A stretch of 64,000 bases of DNA, taken from Homalodisca vitripennis (Eukaryota; Arthropoda; Insecta; Hemiptera; Cicadellidae). The notes under the pieces are model-generated. The model was not told the DNA's origin and ran no database searches. It worked only from the letters and a program-made list of their open reading frames with translations. The translations under genes and the position numbers were made by a program. The stretch covers positions 64,394,001-64,458,000 of the forward strand of contig NC_060213.1 of assembly GCF_021130785.1 (NCBI RefSeq). Direction: 5' to 3'. Below are positions 22,481-34,785 of the stretch, piece by piece (position 1 is the first letter of the stretch; each line of letters opens with the position of its first letter).

Positions 22481-24857
22481 ACTTGTGAGTGAGCTTCTTG
22501 GTAGTAGGTCTAATAGTGGGAAAATTCTCTTCCGGAATTGAAGGCATCTGCGATCCATTGCAGTTGGAATTTTGCAATACGCACTATTTGAAGGGATTGT
22601 AGAAACTACAGCAATTCATCCAAGGATTCAGACTACAACTTGAAGAAAAGTATCATATTCAAAATGAAGAGCTAAGGATCATTCAACATCTACAGTTACA
22701 AATAAATATCAACGATACTTCATAAGAGTATTTAGTAGAGTACAGATAGATTTGTGTTATTTATTAGATCATTTTATAGTGAACACCACGTTTTTATTTT
22801 CAGGCAGGAGGAAAACAAATTACTTGTAATAGCTTACAGAAGAGAAAAATTTTGAAGGGTTTCTGCAACCCATTGGAGTTGAAATTTCATGATGAGCTAT
22901 ATTTGAAGGATTTATATAAATTACGAGTAAAACAATCCATCCAAGATTCAGAATAATGACGTGAAAATCATCATAGTCACATCGCTCCGAAGAGCTATGG
23001 TTCGTTTAACATCTACAGTTTCAATAAGTATCAACGATGTTTTTCAAGACTGTTTTACGTAGAGTACAGATGGTTTGTGTTATTTTCCAGAACATTTTAT
23101 GGTGAACACCACTTATTTCCAAACAGGAGAAAAACAAATTACTTGTAAGTCAGCTTCTTACTTGTAAGTAGCAAAAGTGGAAAACCCCTTCTGGAATTGA
23201 AAGGTTTCTGCAACCCATTGCAGTTGAAATTTCGTGACGCGCTATATTTAGAGGATTTGTAAAAATTAAAACAATCCATCCAAGATTCAGATGATTAACG
23301 TGAAAATCATCATAGTGAAATCGCTCCGAAGAGGTAAGGATCGTTTAACATCTACAGTTGCAATAAGTATTAACGATGTTTTACAACAGTAGGTATTTCC
23401 GTAGAGTACAGATGGATTTGTGTTATTTTCCAGAACATTTTATGGTGAACACCACTTATTTCCAAACAGGAGAAAAACAAATTACTTGTAAGTCAGCTTC
23501 TTACTTGTAAGTAGCAAAAGTGGAAAACCCCTTCTGGAATTGAAAGGTTTCTGCAACCCATTGCAGTTGAAATTTCGTGACGCGCTATATTTAGAGGATT
23601 TGTAGAAATTAAAACAATCCATCCAAGATTCAGATGATTAACGTGAATATCATCATAGTCAAATCGCTCCGAAGAGGTAAGGTTCGTTTAACATCTACAG
23701 TTGCAATAAGTATTAACGATGTTTTTACAACAGTAGGTATTTCCGTAGAGTACAGATGGATTTGTGTTATTTTCCAGAACATTTTATGGTGAACACCACT
23801 TATTTCCAAACAGGAGAAAAACAAATTACTTGTAAGTCAGCTTCTTACTTGTAAGTAGCAAAAGTGGAAAACCCCTTCTGGAATTGAAAGGTTTCTGCAA
23901 CCCATTGCAGTTGAAATTTCGTGACGCGCTATATTTAGAGGATTTGTAAAAATTAAAACAATCCATCCAAGATTCAGATGATTAACGTGAATATCATCAT
24001 AGTGAAATTGCTCCGATGAGCTATGGATCGTTTAACATCTACAGTTTGCAATAAGTATTAACGATGTTTTTCAAGACAGTAGGTATTTCCGTAGAGTACA
24101 GATGGATTTGTGTTATTTTCCAGAACATTTTATGGTGAACACCACTTATTTCCAAACAGGAGAAAAACAAATTACTTGTAAGTCAGCTTCTTACTTGTAA
24201 GTAGCAAAAGTGGAAAACCCCTTCTGGAATTGAAAGGTTTCTGCAACCCATTGCAGTTGAAATTTCGTGACGCGCTATATTTAGAGGATTTGTAGAAATT
24301 AAAACAATCCATCCAAGATTCAGATGATTAACGTGAATATCATCATAGTCAAATTGCTCCGAAGAGCTATGGTTCGTTTAACATCTACAGTTTCAATAAG
24401 TATCAACGATGTTTTTACAACAGTGTATTTACGTAGAGTACAGATGGATTTGTGTTATTTTCCAGAACATTTTATGGTGAACACCACTTATTTCCAAACA
24501 GGAGAAAAACAAATTACTTGTAAGTCAGCTTCTTACTTGTAAGTAGCAAAAGTGGAAAAACCCCTTCTGGAATTGAAAGGTTTCTGCAACCCATTGCAGT
24601 TGAAATTTCGTGATGCGCTATATTTAGAGGATTTGTAGAAATTAAAACAATCCATCCAAGATTCAGATGATTAACGTGAAAATCATCATAGTCAAATCGC
24701 TCCGAAGAGGTAAGGATCGTTTAACATCTACAGTTGCAATAAGTATTAACGATGTTTTACAACAGTATTTCCGTAGAGTACAGATGGATTTGTGTTATTT
24801 TCCAGAACATTTTATGGCTAACACCACTTATTTATCCCCAGACAGGAGAAAAACAAA
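22481..24857 (+). repeat. Seven-copy tandem array, unit ~342 bp
   Basis: Copies begin with ACTTGT(A/G)A at 22481, 22822, 23141, 23484, 23828, 24174 and 24516. The central and right copies are almost identical; the leftmost is strongly diverged and the second intermediate, the gradient expected from unequal crossing-over. The right edge is abrupt at about 24857. Each unit contains GAAGAGGTAAGGATCG (donor-like) in some copies and TTATTTTCCAGAAC (acceptor-like), but no frame stays open across a unit, so repeat exons are not supported. The array looks like small satellite DNA. Confidence 0.95.
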
Positions 24858-26690
24858 CGCGGCCGTTCTTGTTGTCCAGGTGCATATTTCCTTAATAACG
24901 CCGAGAATGATTACAGAAAATCATCGTTCAGTTGTAATAAAAATGGAAAAAAACGATAGGCTCGTGCAATCAGTACCGCAACAATTAACGTAACGACCGG
25001 ATTGGAGAGGGAGAGGCTCGGTAGTAAAAGAAGAATGCCGCTGCGGCCTCGAAACCCAGACGTGCTGATTTGAGGGAGGAAAAGGCAATAAAGCGAGCAG
25101 AAATGAAACGGTTAAACTTCATCAAGTGGTTGTAAAATGTTTACTGACTGTGTTTAATCCAGGAAAGGTTCGCAATTTGGCTCGAAATGGCTGAGAAAAA
25201 TAATTCCTGCTTCCCGCATGCGTTTTCGTCCAAGGAAGATTTGTACCTTCAAATTTGTAGGTTACCGCTTCTGTGGGTCGTATGATTTTTAAGCTACTAG
25301 CGTATCAACCCCACAGGTAAGATCTCTAATAAAATCTTGTTTTTATGTTTGTTCTCTTTTCTTATTAAAAGATATGTTATGAATCAAATACAGGGTACGA
25401 CAAAGGTCTGTTAAGCGGATATACAGCTTAGATATAATTTCCATTTGACATAGACATAACGTAATAAATTTAAGATATTACATAAGTATAACGTACTGAT
25501 CTAGTACAACCACTTCTCGGTAAATCATTTACTTCACCTGTCTCTTTAAATCTCTTGTTCAAAGTATTAATTTCTTGCCGACTAGTTGGTTCTGTTCCAG
25601 GAAACTGTTGTACGAATGCTGCAATCACATCGATAACTGTTCGATCAAATTGCCACCACTTCTAAAAAAGTGCACGTTGATCTAGAGAAAGCTTAATGTA
25701 TTATGACCACATATGCAAGCGCACGTTTAATTATTTTTTAATAAAACAAATAATACACTCGCCAACTTAACTTAACGCTTGCCAGTGGTCGACTGGCTAA
25801 TAAATCCTATAAAATATAAATATAAATCCAGATTACACCTTAGATCAAATAAGCAGTGGCACTGATGAAAGATTATAATCTATAATGTCGTTGCCTCTGG
25901 ATTGGAAATGCTGTCCTTATTAATTTCGAGTTTTCCAATAATTTTATTAATTAGTTTGTGTGCAGTCAGTTCACCAGTATTACGTATTAGAAACCGCACG
26001 TTTTTTACACTTTAAAAGAAAGTAATTCAATGAATCTGATAAGAATATAGTATTCTATGTCTAAGCATATTTTACTATTCATGAACGATAATTTTTCCGT
26101 AATATACAAATCGGTTAATAATATTATAAAACTACTGATTGTCAGATTTTTCCTTGAGAATTTTACGTTTAATGGTAAGGCAAGAAGTATCTTTCTGAGA
26201 TTTTATCTTTAAGTGATTTAAAATTAATTATTGAAAGGTAACCTACTATGTTTTTTGCACACTTGTTAACTACGTGCCATGGTATTCTTAATAGTGCTTT
26301 TATACGTCGTTTTACATGGAAGAAAAATAAATTATCTAAAAAATGATAGACTGCCATTAACCTACATTTTCCAATAGTAACTCCCCATACTACAAAATTG
26401 ATATTTGATTATACTGAAAACACTAAAATACTTATTACTGGTTCTCCGAAGAATATCTTGACTGATGTTGATACAGCAGTATCTAAGATACCTCAGTCGC
26501 GCGGGATAGAACAGGTCAGAACATATATTTTTCGAAACAATTGAATCCATAAATCCAGGTAAAAAAGGCAAAAAAATATATGAACAAAATGTAAACAAAG
26601 GATTACCTTTCCTACATAATACAGGATACCTTTCCTGGATACTATTATTAAATAGTAGTCTCTATATCCAAAACGAAGTAGACTGAAAGT
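24858..26690. other. Non-coding stretch
   Basis: A short GC-richer block (24855-25060) follows the array; the remainder is AT-rich. No gene recognised on either strand. Confidence 0.4.
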
Positions 26691-26694
26691 ATCA

Positions 26695-26800
26695 ACTCGT
26701 CTGTCCAAAAGGATAACAGGATTTGCCATCGTTATAGGTTAAAAAGGTATAACACAACGTTTCGAGGATTGGAATCTATCCTTTTCGTTAGGTGGGGGAA
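26695..26800 (-). repeat. Dispersed repeat 'R-A', copy 3
   Basis: The reverse complement carries AAAAGGATAGATTCC, CCTCGAAACGTTGTG, ATAACGATGGCAAATCC and CTGTTATCCTTT, aligning with the left and central part of 8535-8665. Confidence 0.75.
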
Positions 26801-29135
26801 GTATTAATACATAAAAAATAGAGAACAGAATGAAGCAAAGAAGGTAAAAGTCAGGGTTCAAACATATCCAAAAGTTGCTTGGAGTCCAGTCCAGGCGTTG
26901 TCACTGCACAGGATGCAAGTCCCGAGTACAAATCACAAGTACGAGGATCATAATCACACATCACACTAGCACAGACTACAATGGGATACGTCATCGTTCT
27001 AGTTACGTGTATGACTTCGTTCCACTCGGTGACCTTGAAATATTGAAGAAAAAGATTGTTTCTGATTTTAGTATCTTCAGAACGGATCTCCATTGAACTG
27101 AAGTAAGAAAAAAGAGTGACGTTATGATTGCTGCAAGGAGACTGTATTTAACTTGGGAAGTGTATATTTCTGACAATACCCTGGAATCTGATGCTATTCA
27201 ACGGTATATATGACCTGTTCATACATTACGTCTTCATTCTTGTATGTACGCGTAGCACTGGGTCGATTTGAATCCCAACTCTGATCATCTGTTTCGCGGT
27301 CAAGGCAAAGTTATTCTGCGATGATCGACCGATGTGTAAAATTACCTGCCTCTTCGTGCTATGTGATTCCCATGTTGAATAATACTTACGATCGTAAAAA
27401 GATTTCATCACTGTTTCAATTATTTTGTTGCGTGTACGTAAGAATGTTCCGTGTGAACAGGACAAACTACGTACCAGGCACCAAGCTGATTACGATATGA
27501 ACATTCATGTGTACGAAGTATTCATACAATACGTGAGTACGGATTCAGTTCAGATAATTATTAGTTATAGCGATTTTTCTGAGCTTCTTTGGTTATCTAC
27601 GAAATATCTTTGTCGTTGATAACAATGTGGTAAACTCACGTAATCTAATTTCTCAGAAACACAGATCTTGCTGTTGGAAATAAAACACAGCTCGGACCCG
27701 AAAGATCTTTCTTAAAATCATGTCGTTTTCTCTTCGTATGTGCTATAGCTCTTCATAAAAGAAGGTCCTAAGTAACTTGAAACCTGGTACACCTGCCCTT
27801 CCTGATCTTAACTGCAAGTAACACCGAAAAGAAATGCCGTCTACCTGTAGTTCTGTCGACTCTTTCGATATGCCGTTGCATTGACTTTCCATTAATAATT
27901 AATCAGAATTGTACCAAACTAACAAATTGATTTTCCCGAAACCAGAAATTATTACGTTAAAATGAACTTGAACAATACTTTCATAACTGTTGCATCCTCT
28001 GTTCTTCAGATAGTATCCCTGAAAATGCGGTTTATCCCTTCATGGTTGTATGTTTAGTACTATTGCTGTTACACCGTTGGGTGATTGAGTCTCATGTATT
28101 TATAGATAAATCTTAACATATGTTTAATTATTATCTAGTGATAATCAGAACTGATTTGGTTGGAAACGCCCTGACGTTCAGGAAAACTGATGTTATGAGA
28201 AGACATTGTGCGAGATCTTCCATTAGATCTCACAAAGAAGGACATCACTTTATCAACTAAATTCTGTTCTATTCGTGATTTGATAGTGCTGTCATATTCA
28301 GGGGCGTGCCTAAGGGAAAGCCTGGGAGACCTCCCCCAAACACTTGAGAAAAATAACAAAACCCTCTCATAAGGGTAAACCAATAACTCCAACATTACAT
28401 CTAATTGAAAAGTTTTTGTTGTAAAACCTCTTAGTTCCACATATTTATTTAGGTGGCCCAAAATTAAGATCGGACCGAAACTTGAAAATCGATTTTTGCT
28501 TGAACGCTATATTAGACTACGTAACAATATACTTGAATATGTAATTTTTAGATCAGAATATCCTTTCCTTTTTTATAAATTTATTTACGAATATGAAAGC
28601 AATTAAAATAAAATTATTCATTAGTTAAATCTGACAACAACCATTGTGTGCTTGAACGTTCTAACTTGCACGAAATGGGTGCAGGTATTTTATTCAAACT
28701 GGAACTCGATTCAGGGGTATTTCCAGAGAGATACGCTAGTCAATAAGTTAAGAAATAAATACGCCGCCAAGCTAGTTAATTTACGTTGTCCATTGTAACA
28801 TTAGTATTTAGGACACTAACTAATTAAATGTACTATGGATCAGATTTAATGTACTATGTATTCTGTTTTAGGATCAGAAGTAAATAACAAAGAGAACCTA
28901 ATGGCAAAAGAAGCTTTGTCCACATTGCCAAACATCCAGTATCTTTAAAGTAGTCGAGATCTCCCCCTCCACATTATATATGAGCTTATATTTGAGCCTT
29001 CACAAACTGAAGTCCTGGAAATGTTCGATATGTCCTTTACTCTAATCCTTGTGATAAGCGTAAGTGGTATTTCCACTCTTCTCCACCCATCCCATCTTTG
29101 GGTCTGAGAGTCTCATTCACATATTGTATTTCCGG
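26801..29135. other. Non-coding stretch
   Basis: No gene recognised. Several overlapping open frames of 60-108 aa between 26850 and 28460 have partners on the opposite strand and no family motifs. At 28300-28375 a transposon-edge-like text (GGGGCGTGCCTAAGGG, then GAGAAAAATAACAAAA) recurs partly at 3210-3250. Confidence 0.4.
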
Positions 29136-29139
29136 AACT

Positions 29140-29583
29140 GACAATCCTCGACCTCACTAGACTCACATTACCCAAGATCGCGGGCGCCTCTCCGCGGCTG
29201 ATCCCGACAGTTAACGACTAGCACTCAAGCCCAGACCGCGGGCGGGCTCTTTATCAAAAATGCCAATAAAACAGTCTTATCCCTAGCGCAATAAATTTGA
29301 CTTCCATTAGCCCCTAATGGGTCTAATCTACGGGCCCATTAGTCGCTGAAACCTAGACCTTGTCTTGAGGACATTCCAACCGTATCGGTCAACTTCGCCT
29401 GGTCGCTGTGGCGGACACTCTAATTTTATTTCGGACCCCGAGACGGTCTCAGATAGCGATGCCTTGTCGGTTGTGAGAGCAAAGTCGTGTTCTCCTACAA
29501 CCGGTGTTCCCTCCCCCCCCGTCCTGGCGACTCCCATCTGGCACTGGCCTCGCTCGGCTCAGCCCGCTCAAGTCGGAAGTTAG
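29140..29583. promoter_or_regulatory. GC-rich island with homeodomain-type palindrome
   Basis: The block contains CCATTAG-CCC-CTAATGG (29304-29320), a perfect inverted pair of homeodomain-core sites, with another CCCATTAG at about 29335 and a GCCAATAAAA (Abd-B/Hox-type) near 29261. It ends in a C-run (about 29510-29520). Open frames on both strands lack motifs. It directly precedes the 217-bp tandem array. Confidence 0.25.
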
Positions 29584-30192
29584 GAGAGTCACTCTTCCAC
29601 CTCCGAAAGACCACTGACTTTACGACGCAGTCGCTTCACCTTGGCGATGAATATTCGCTGACTCGAGCATACGACATCTCACTAATTGATAGCCATAGAT
29701 TTACGACCGTATTTACTACTTTGTTTACGTTGAACATAATAGACTGTCGAACGTTCAAACTCGTTGTAAATACGCATTTCACGTTTGGTATTGAAGTTAA
29801 GAGAGTCACTCTTCCACTTCCAAAAGACCACTGACTTTACGACGCAGTCGCTTCACCTTGGCGATGAATATTCGCTGACTCGAGCATACGACATCTCACT
29901 AATTGATGGGCTTAGATTTACGACCGTATTTACTACTTTGTTTACGTTGAACATAATAGACTGTCGAACGTTCAAACCCGTTGTAAGTACGCATTTCACG
30001 TTTGTTATTGAAGTTACGAGAGTCACTCTTCCACTTCCAAAAGACCACTGGCTTTACGACGCAGTCACTTCACCTTGGCGATGAATATTCGCTGACTCGA
30101 GCATACGACATCTCACTAATTGATGGGTTTAGATTTACGACCGTATTTACTACTTTGTTTACGGTGTACATAATAGGCTGTCGAACGCTCAA
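29584..30192 (+). repeat. 2.8 tandem copies of a 217-bp unit
   Basis: GAGAGTCACTCTTCCAC starts copies at 29584, 29801 and 30018. Copies differ at a handful of sites and the last is truncated after GTCGAACGCTC. The unit is not a multiple of three, so the similar peptides read from each copy lie in different frames and are not evidence for a protein. Confidence 0.95.
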
Positions 30193-30479
30193 AATCTAGA
30201 GAATGTTCTTATTAACACACATTTTAAATGTGTTATTATAACATTCAATTTCATTTCTATGTAATAAATAACTTTCCAGTGATCAGATCTGAATGGAATA
30301 ATAGTTTGAGTTTTGGATTTGTTCCTAAATCGAGTTGCCATTGTATTTCTTGACGTAGGCTACTTCGTTTATGACTTTGAGATGGGCGCAGGAACATTTT
30401 TCTTCAATGAATTGCGTCTCTCGTGGTAATGGTATTTAAATTACTCTTCTTTCGGCAGCGCCATTGTCGTTTTTCTGAA
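30193..30479. other. AT-rich spacer
   Basis: No feature recognised between the tandem array and the GC-rich island. Confidence 0.4.
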
Positions 30480-31015
30480 TTAGGCGTTTTAAACGCCCCG
30501 AAACGCCGAAAGAAGCGTCATTAACCACATTCATCGTCGGCCTCCCGTTGATGAGAGCCGGGAACTCCTCGAGGGTCTGTCACGAGGATATCTCACAGGA
30601 CACGACCGCGACGGCATTAGTGACACGGCATGAGGCATGATGTCCCGCGTCGTCGTGGGAGCGGCGCGACGCACCAGACTTTGGTAATTGAGGCACAAAA
30701 CAATACTCAGGGAATGTGATGTGTTTTCCCACGAAGCGCTGATTAAGATTCTCTAAAAGTTCGTCATCCGGGGAGCCCACGACAAGGACCCCGCTCACCA
30801 ATTTGGCGACCGCGGAGGAAAATAGAAAAGTGGCCAAATGCACTTACCGGTCGCGGAGCGCTGCGGCGGGCGGGCCCGTCTCGGCGTTGTTTTCTTTTTC
30901 AATTACCCGAGGTCGCTTCTCCACACTCGTCTCAGAACCAGTCTACCCATTACCCCCCTCCCCCCCTCTTACCTTACCGCGGGAATGATGGAATGGCTTT
31001 AGTGGGAGGAGGGGG
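30480..31015 (-). promoter_or_regulatory. CpG-rich island with strong minus-strand splice donor
   Basis: A markedly CpG-rich segment. On the minus strand the sequence CGACCG|GTAAGTGC has its donor GT at 30847-30846, close to the consensus. The sequence just upstream (30848-31000, minus) has one frame open for about 30 codons to the donor but no in-frame ATG, and is preceded by a G-run tract, so it fits a non-coding first exon better than a coding one. A C-rich tract (30950-30967) and purine-rich tract (31007-31021) flank it. An 87-aa minus-strand frame at 30580-30843 lies in what would be the intron and has no recognised domain. Confidence 0.3.
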
Positions 31016-31354
31016 TGGAGGTAAACTATCTCTGTGTAATTAAGAATGCCGATAGAGACAGAGTTTGAAAAATTATTGCAACGAAGAACACAGGACCACC
31101 GCCCGTCTGAACTTACTGTCTATTGGTCTCTATTTTTAGCACATTGCAGTCAGATTCATATATTGTGATATGCAATATGTTGTTAGCTTATAAGTTTCCA
31201 CTGATGGTGTTAACTCGTAGGAGCATCAGCTCCGATTTCAGGAGTACAGTTGGAGTTATTAAAATAATGGAGTGTTTACTTTCGGATCTAAACATATTAA
31301 TAGCCGAGTTTGAAAGTTAACAATGAATTAACTAGAAGAGCTTGTTACATTAAA
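31016..31354. other. Non-coding spacer
   Basis: No feature recognised apart from the purine-rich edge of the preceding island. Confidence 0.4.
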
Positions 31355-31745
31355 ATGTAGGTAGTTTATTTCTGCGTTTAGACATATAAAGCAAATAATT
31401 TACAAACAAGAGGGTCGTGGTTTCTGCGTTTAGACATATAAAGCAAATAATTTACAAACAAGAGGGTCGTGGTTTTTGGAAGCTATAGAATCAAAGAGCA
31501 ACTTTTAATATTCATAACTCTGAAACTGGTGATCCGATTAAGATCAAATTTGTGTGAAAGATACGTACGAGTGTAGCGTTTCTGGGATATTTGCTATTAC
31601 ATTGCTATTACATTATCGACTTATCTTTTATTATTAGCCGGGTGGTTCAAAAATTCGAAAATGGTCACGAGTTAGTTAGCACTTGAAATAATTATCTTGG
31701 GCGTGTAATTTTGTAAACCACTATTTAAAACGTTTCATTTTTAAC
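31355..31745 (+). repeat. Dispersed repeat 'R-B', copy 1, with internal 52-bp duplication
   Basis: Shared with 62255-62615 in the same order: TTTATTTCTGC(G)TTTAGA, TATAAAGCAAAT, ATTTACAAAC, then TTATCTTTTATT, CGGGTGG, AAAAATT, and TTTTGTAAACCACT.TTTAAAACGTTT. In this copy the first 52 bp are tandemly duplicated (31371-31422 and 31423-31474) with no difference seen. The element class is unknown. Confidence 0.75.
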
Positions 31746-32240
31746 GCGGTTTTAATGCTTGTTTTAGCAGAACTGCCAGCTTGCGTTAGGATAATGTTAC
31801 ATCCAGATTGTCACTTTTGTGGTATAATGCAATTTTAGTATTCCTCCTTAAGGAACTTTACTATGAATCATCTGTAAAAACGGCAATGGCATACCATTAT
31901 ATTTCCGCTACAATGACTATATATTGCCTGCATCTGGAAAATACTACTCACCGCGAAGAACTTACTAGAACCTATTGCTGCTTTCCAGACAATTATTGTC
32001 TGGGTATCCCTCAAAGGACATGGTTCCGTATCTTGAAGCCATAGCCTTGATTAGAAGGATCTATAATCAAGGGTCATCATAGTCAGTGACAGGTTCAGAG
32101 CCAATGTCCAGAGGAAGGCATGTTATTCAGATCATACACTCCAGCTACGCATATTCAGGACTACGTGTTTTAAAATTATTTCAGTTTTAGGCTATTTTTA
32201 TTGCAATATAGAAATAATTACATGCTATAGTGTACCTACA
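31746..32240. other. Non-coding stretch
   Basis: A 78-aa plus-strand frame (31808-32044) has no recognised motif. At 32042-32070 CCTTGATTAGAAGG / GGATCTATAATCAAGG forms an inverted pair related to the palindrome at 15613. Confidence 0.35.
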
Positions 32241-32865
32241 CATAAAGTACCTATGGTGGGAAGGGCTGATTCGATGTAAATGTTGAATTTAGCTCCAGTT
32301 AACCTTCCTCTTACGTGCAGCATCTGAAGAAATCTGATGATATTGCAGACTTGACTCCTGAAAAGTGAAGTCAAGTTCGTCTAAAGGGATCCACAAATAA
32401 TAGTCGGTGACGAAGAACGAAGACGCTCAAAACGATCCTCCCGCATCGTTTCAACATCAAAGACACTCAAACTACAAAAAGTGGTGCAATCTAGGTGAAG
32501 AGGTATTCTCATTGTATAATCAACTCCACAATTATTGAGCGCACTACGATGTTGACTGACACGATTCCAAAGCACGGTGGAGCGACCGAGTCTTATACAC
32601 ATAAAGCAGCTAAGGTGGTAAGGGCTGATTCGTTGTGAATGTTCAATTTAACTCCAGTCACCTTCCTCTTACGTGCATCATCTGAAATCTGATAATGTTG
32701 CAGACTTGACTCCTGAAAACTGGAGTCATGTCCGTCTGAAGGGATCCAAAAATAGTCGGTGACGAATGACGAACCTAAGACTCCAGATTTCAGGAGTCAA
32801 GTCTGCAACAACATCAGATTTCAGATGCTGCACATAAGAGGAAGGCGAACTGGAGCTAAAGTATA
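32241..32865. mobile_element. Foldback (long terminal inverted repeat) element 'FB1', copy 1
   Basis: Three copies of one ~110-180-bp end sequence: plus orientation at 32241-32420 and 32598-32776, and minus orientation at 32780-32862. The core order is AGCTCCAGTT, CCTTCCTCTTACGTGCA, TCTGAAATCTGAT, TTGCAGACTTGACTCCTGA, GTCTGAAGGGATCC. The last two copies form a tight hairpin with a loop of about 25 bases. A related inverted pair lies at 59229-59652. No transposase is encoded, so it would be non-autonomous. Confidence 0.8.
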
Positions 32866-34465
32866 TAGTGTATGTTTCCAGAGGTAAACTCTTAAATTAG
32901 GATGCTGTAAGAGTTGTGTTGAAATTAATTAATTTTATGTAATCTGCCAATGTTATATGAACGTATTTTTCTTGGCCAGTTACAGCGTTGATTGTTTCAA
33001 GTTAAAAGTTATAATTTAGTGTTTAGTTTAGGTTACTTCTCTTTTTTACTGTCGATCTGAAACAACATATAAGCTTAGAACAGTTTCTTACGTTATTGTT
33101 CAGACGATTCTGGTTTAGAATTCGCAGCTCATCAAAATAGCTGGCTTAACCTGCATTATCCAGTTTGGACTTTTGGATATTTCGCTTGTACCATGCTGGT
33201 GTACAGATTATTACAATACATTTATACGTAAACACAGCTAGTTAAACTACATGTTCTTACAATATTAGTTTGCAGTTGTGGAAATAAACGCTTTATGCAG
33301 ATAGGAACTACTCGTCAACATAAAATAAAATATGTTCTTAATTTCGGATTAGAATTAAAGTTTCCAGGTATACAATGCGTTCAAAATCAAAACAGCTTCT
33401 CAAAATATATTACGCAACTGTCTGTTCAGGTTATTGAAACTCTCGTTTAATGGCCTATGACTATATCCCCCATATCTTACTCTATGCTGCCTTTTTCCAT
33501 GAAGACGTCACTAATGCAGATTAGGCTATACGATAAAGGATGTGACATTTATCTTCGCCGCAAGAACACGTATTGTGATTCAAATTAGCAATAAAGCTCT
33601 TTTTATTATAAATTATCGTCTACTGTCATCCAAAATCATAAACTAAAGTAATTTATTTCAGCATCAATAAAATCCTACGTGAAAGTCACATAGTAAAAAA
33701 GGCAAAGGAATAATTTCACTAAAGGTCACTTAAACTTCCTTCACATATTGGTGCAATCTAAGAAGAATTATTGTGAAGAATACAAACATCTTTCAAGCTC
33801 AATTGGTATCAATAAATAATTAATTCAGATTGGCATTACTTTACTGTTATAAATAGCACCGATATATGTCGGTAAAAATAGCAAATACACTTTCCAGGCT
33901 GCCACTATAAAAAAAAATGAAAGCTTTACAGTCAGAAGATAACGATTTCAGCACGACCACGACCCAATTACGATAAAAAGTAAACAGTTGTAAGTCCTTA
34001 GAGATAGTGACATAACCTAGAAACGTGCGACTCGTAAAAGATAGTATCTCTTTGAAAACTCACAAATCCATGATGCTCAGCTTCAATCGGATATACAAAC
34101 AAGAACTAATGTCGTTTGTTAAAATGTCTTTGAGGAAGACGATCACTCGAATTGACTTAGATTGAGAAGGGTTCAAATAAAGGCATGTTGATTAGAAAAA
34201 CACATTGAAACCCTCGACTTAGGAGAGAGAGTCAATACTCTGGGTGCAATAAGCACAAAAGTATGTAATAAGCACTGTTGAAAAAGGTATAAGATCACAG
34301 ATAGAAATCATGTAGGCCTAACAGTGCTGACTATGAGTAGCCCTATCATATACTGGCATCACGTTATTGGCTCATTCTCTCTAATTAACCTGTCACATGC
34401 CTTTATTCATTCTTAATTTTTCGGCAAAGATATTTCTTTCTGAACCATTCCAATGTATTTCTTGC
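32866..34465. other. AT-rich non-coding stretch
   Basis: Nothing recognised. Confidence 0.45.
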
Positions 34466-34469
34466 TGTT

Positions 34470-34785
34470 ACTCCCCGTGACACCGGACACGGCGGTGTCT
34501 GCAGGCTCACGTTCCCTGTGGCGGACCGGATTGATCGCCGTTCCCTTTGTCTCCCTGATTGATTCGGCCGTGTTCCGATGTTCCCACCGTCCCGATCCAG
34601 GTTCCCTCCCCGCGGCACTCGCTCTCAACACATCGCCTGCCAGTCAGGCCTCACACAAAACATGGATTAAACTTTCATCACTGACGACAATAGAAGTACA
34701 GTAGTGAGTAACGGTGAACGCGGGCAAGGACGGCGATCGAGTTTTCAACCCCCCCCCCTCCCCACCGGTGTCATAGAACAACATT
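34470..34785. promoter_or_regulatory. GC-rich island with TGATTGAT-type motifs
   Basis: GC-rich between 34475 and 34630, ending in a poly-C tract (34749-34760). CTGATTGATTC (about 34556) and GGATTGATCG (about 34529) resemble Exd/PBX-Hox sites. Frames on both strands overlap and lack domains. Regulatory role is inference. Confidence 0.2.

Noticed and set aside
24324..24993. Repeated peptides (MINV-IIIVKSLRRG type) in the 342-bp array, with donor- and acceptor-like sites per unit
   Set aside because: Frames are closed by stops in every unit, donor sites are lost in about half of the copies, and similarity simply reflects the tandem DNA repeat.
28135..28461. 108-aa minus-strand frame
   Set aside because: Overlaps text shared with a dispersed repeat at 3.2 kb and has no motif.
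29487..30199. Three similar frames (FHFQKTTDFTTQSLHLGDEY type) in the 217-bp array
   Set aside because: The unit length is not divisible by three; the peptides are shadows of the DNA repeat.
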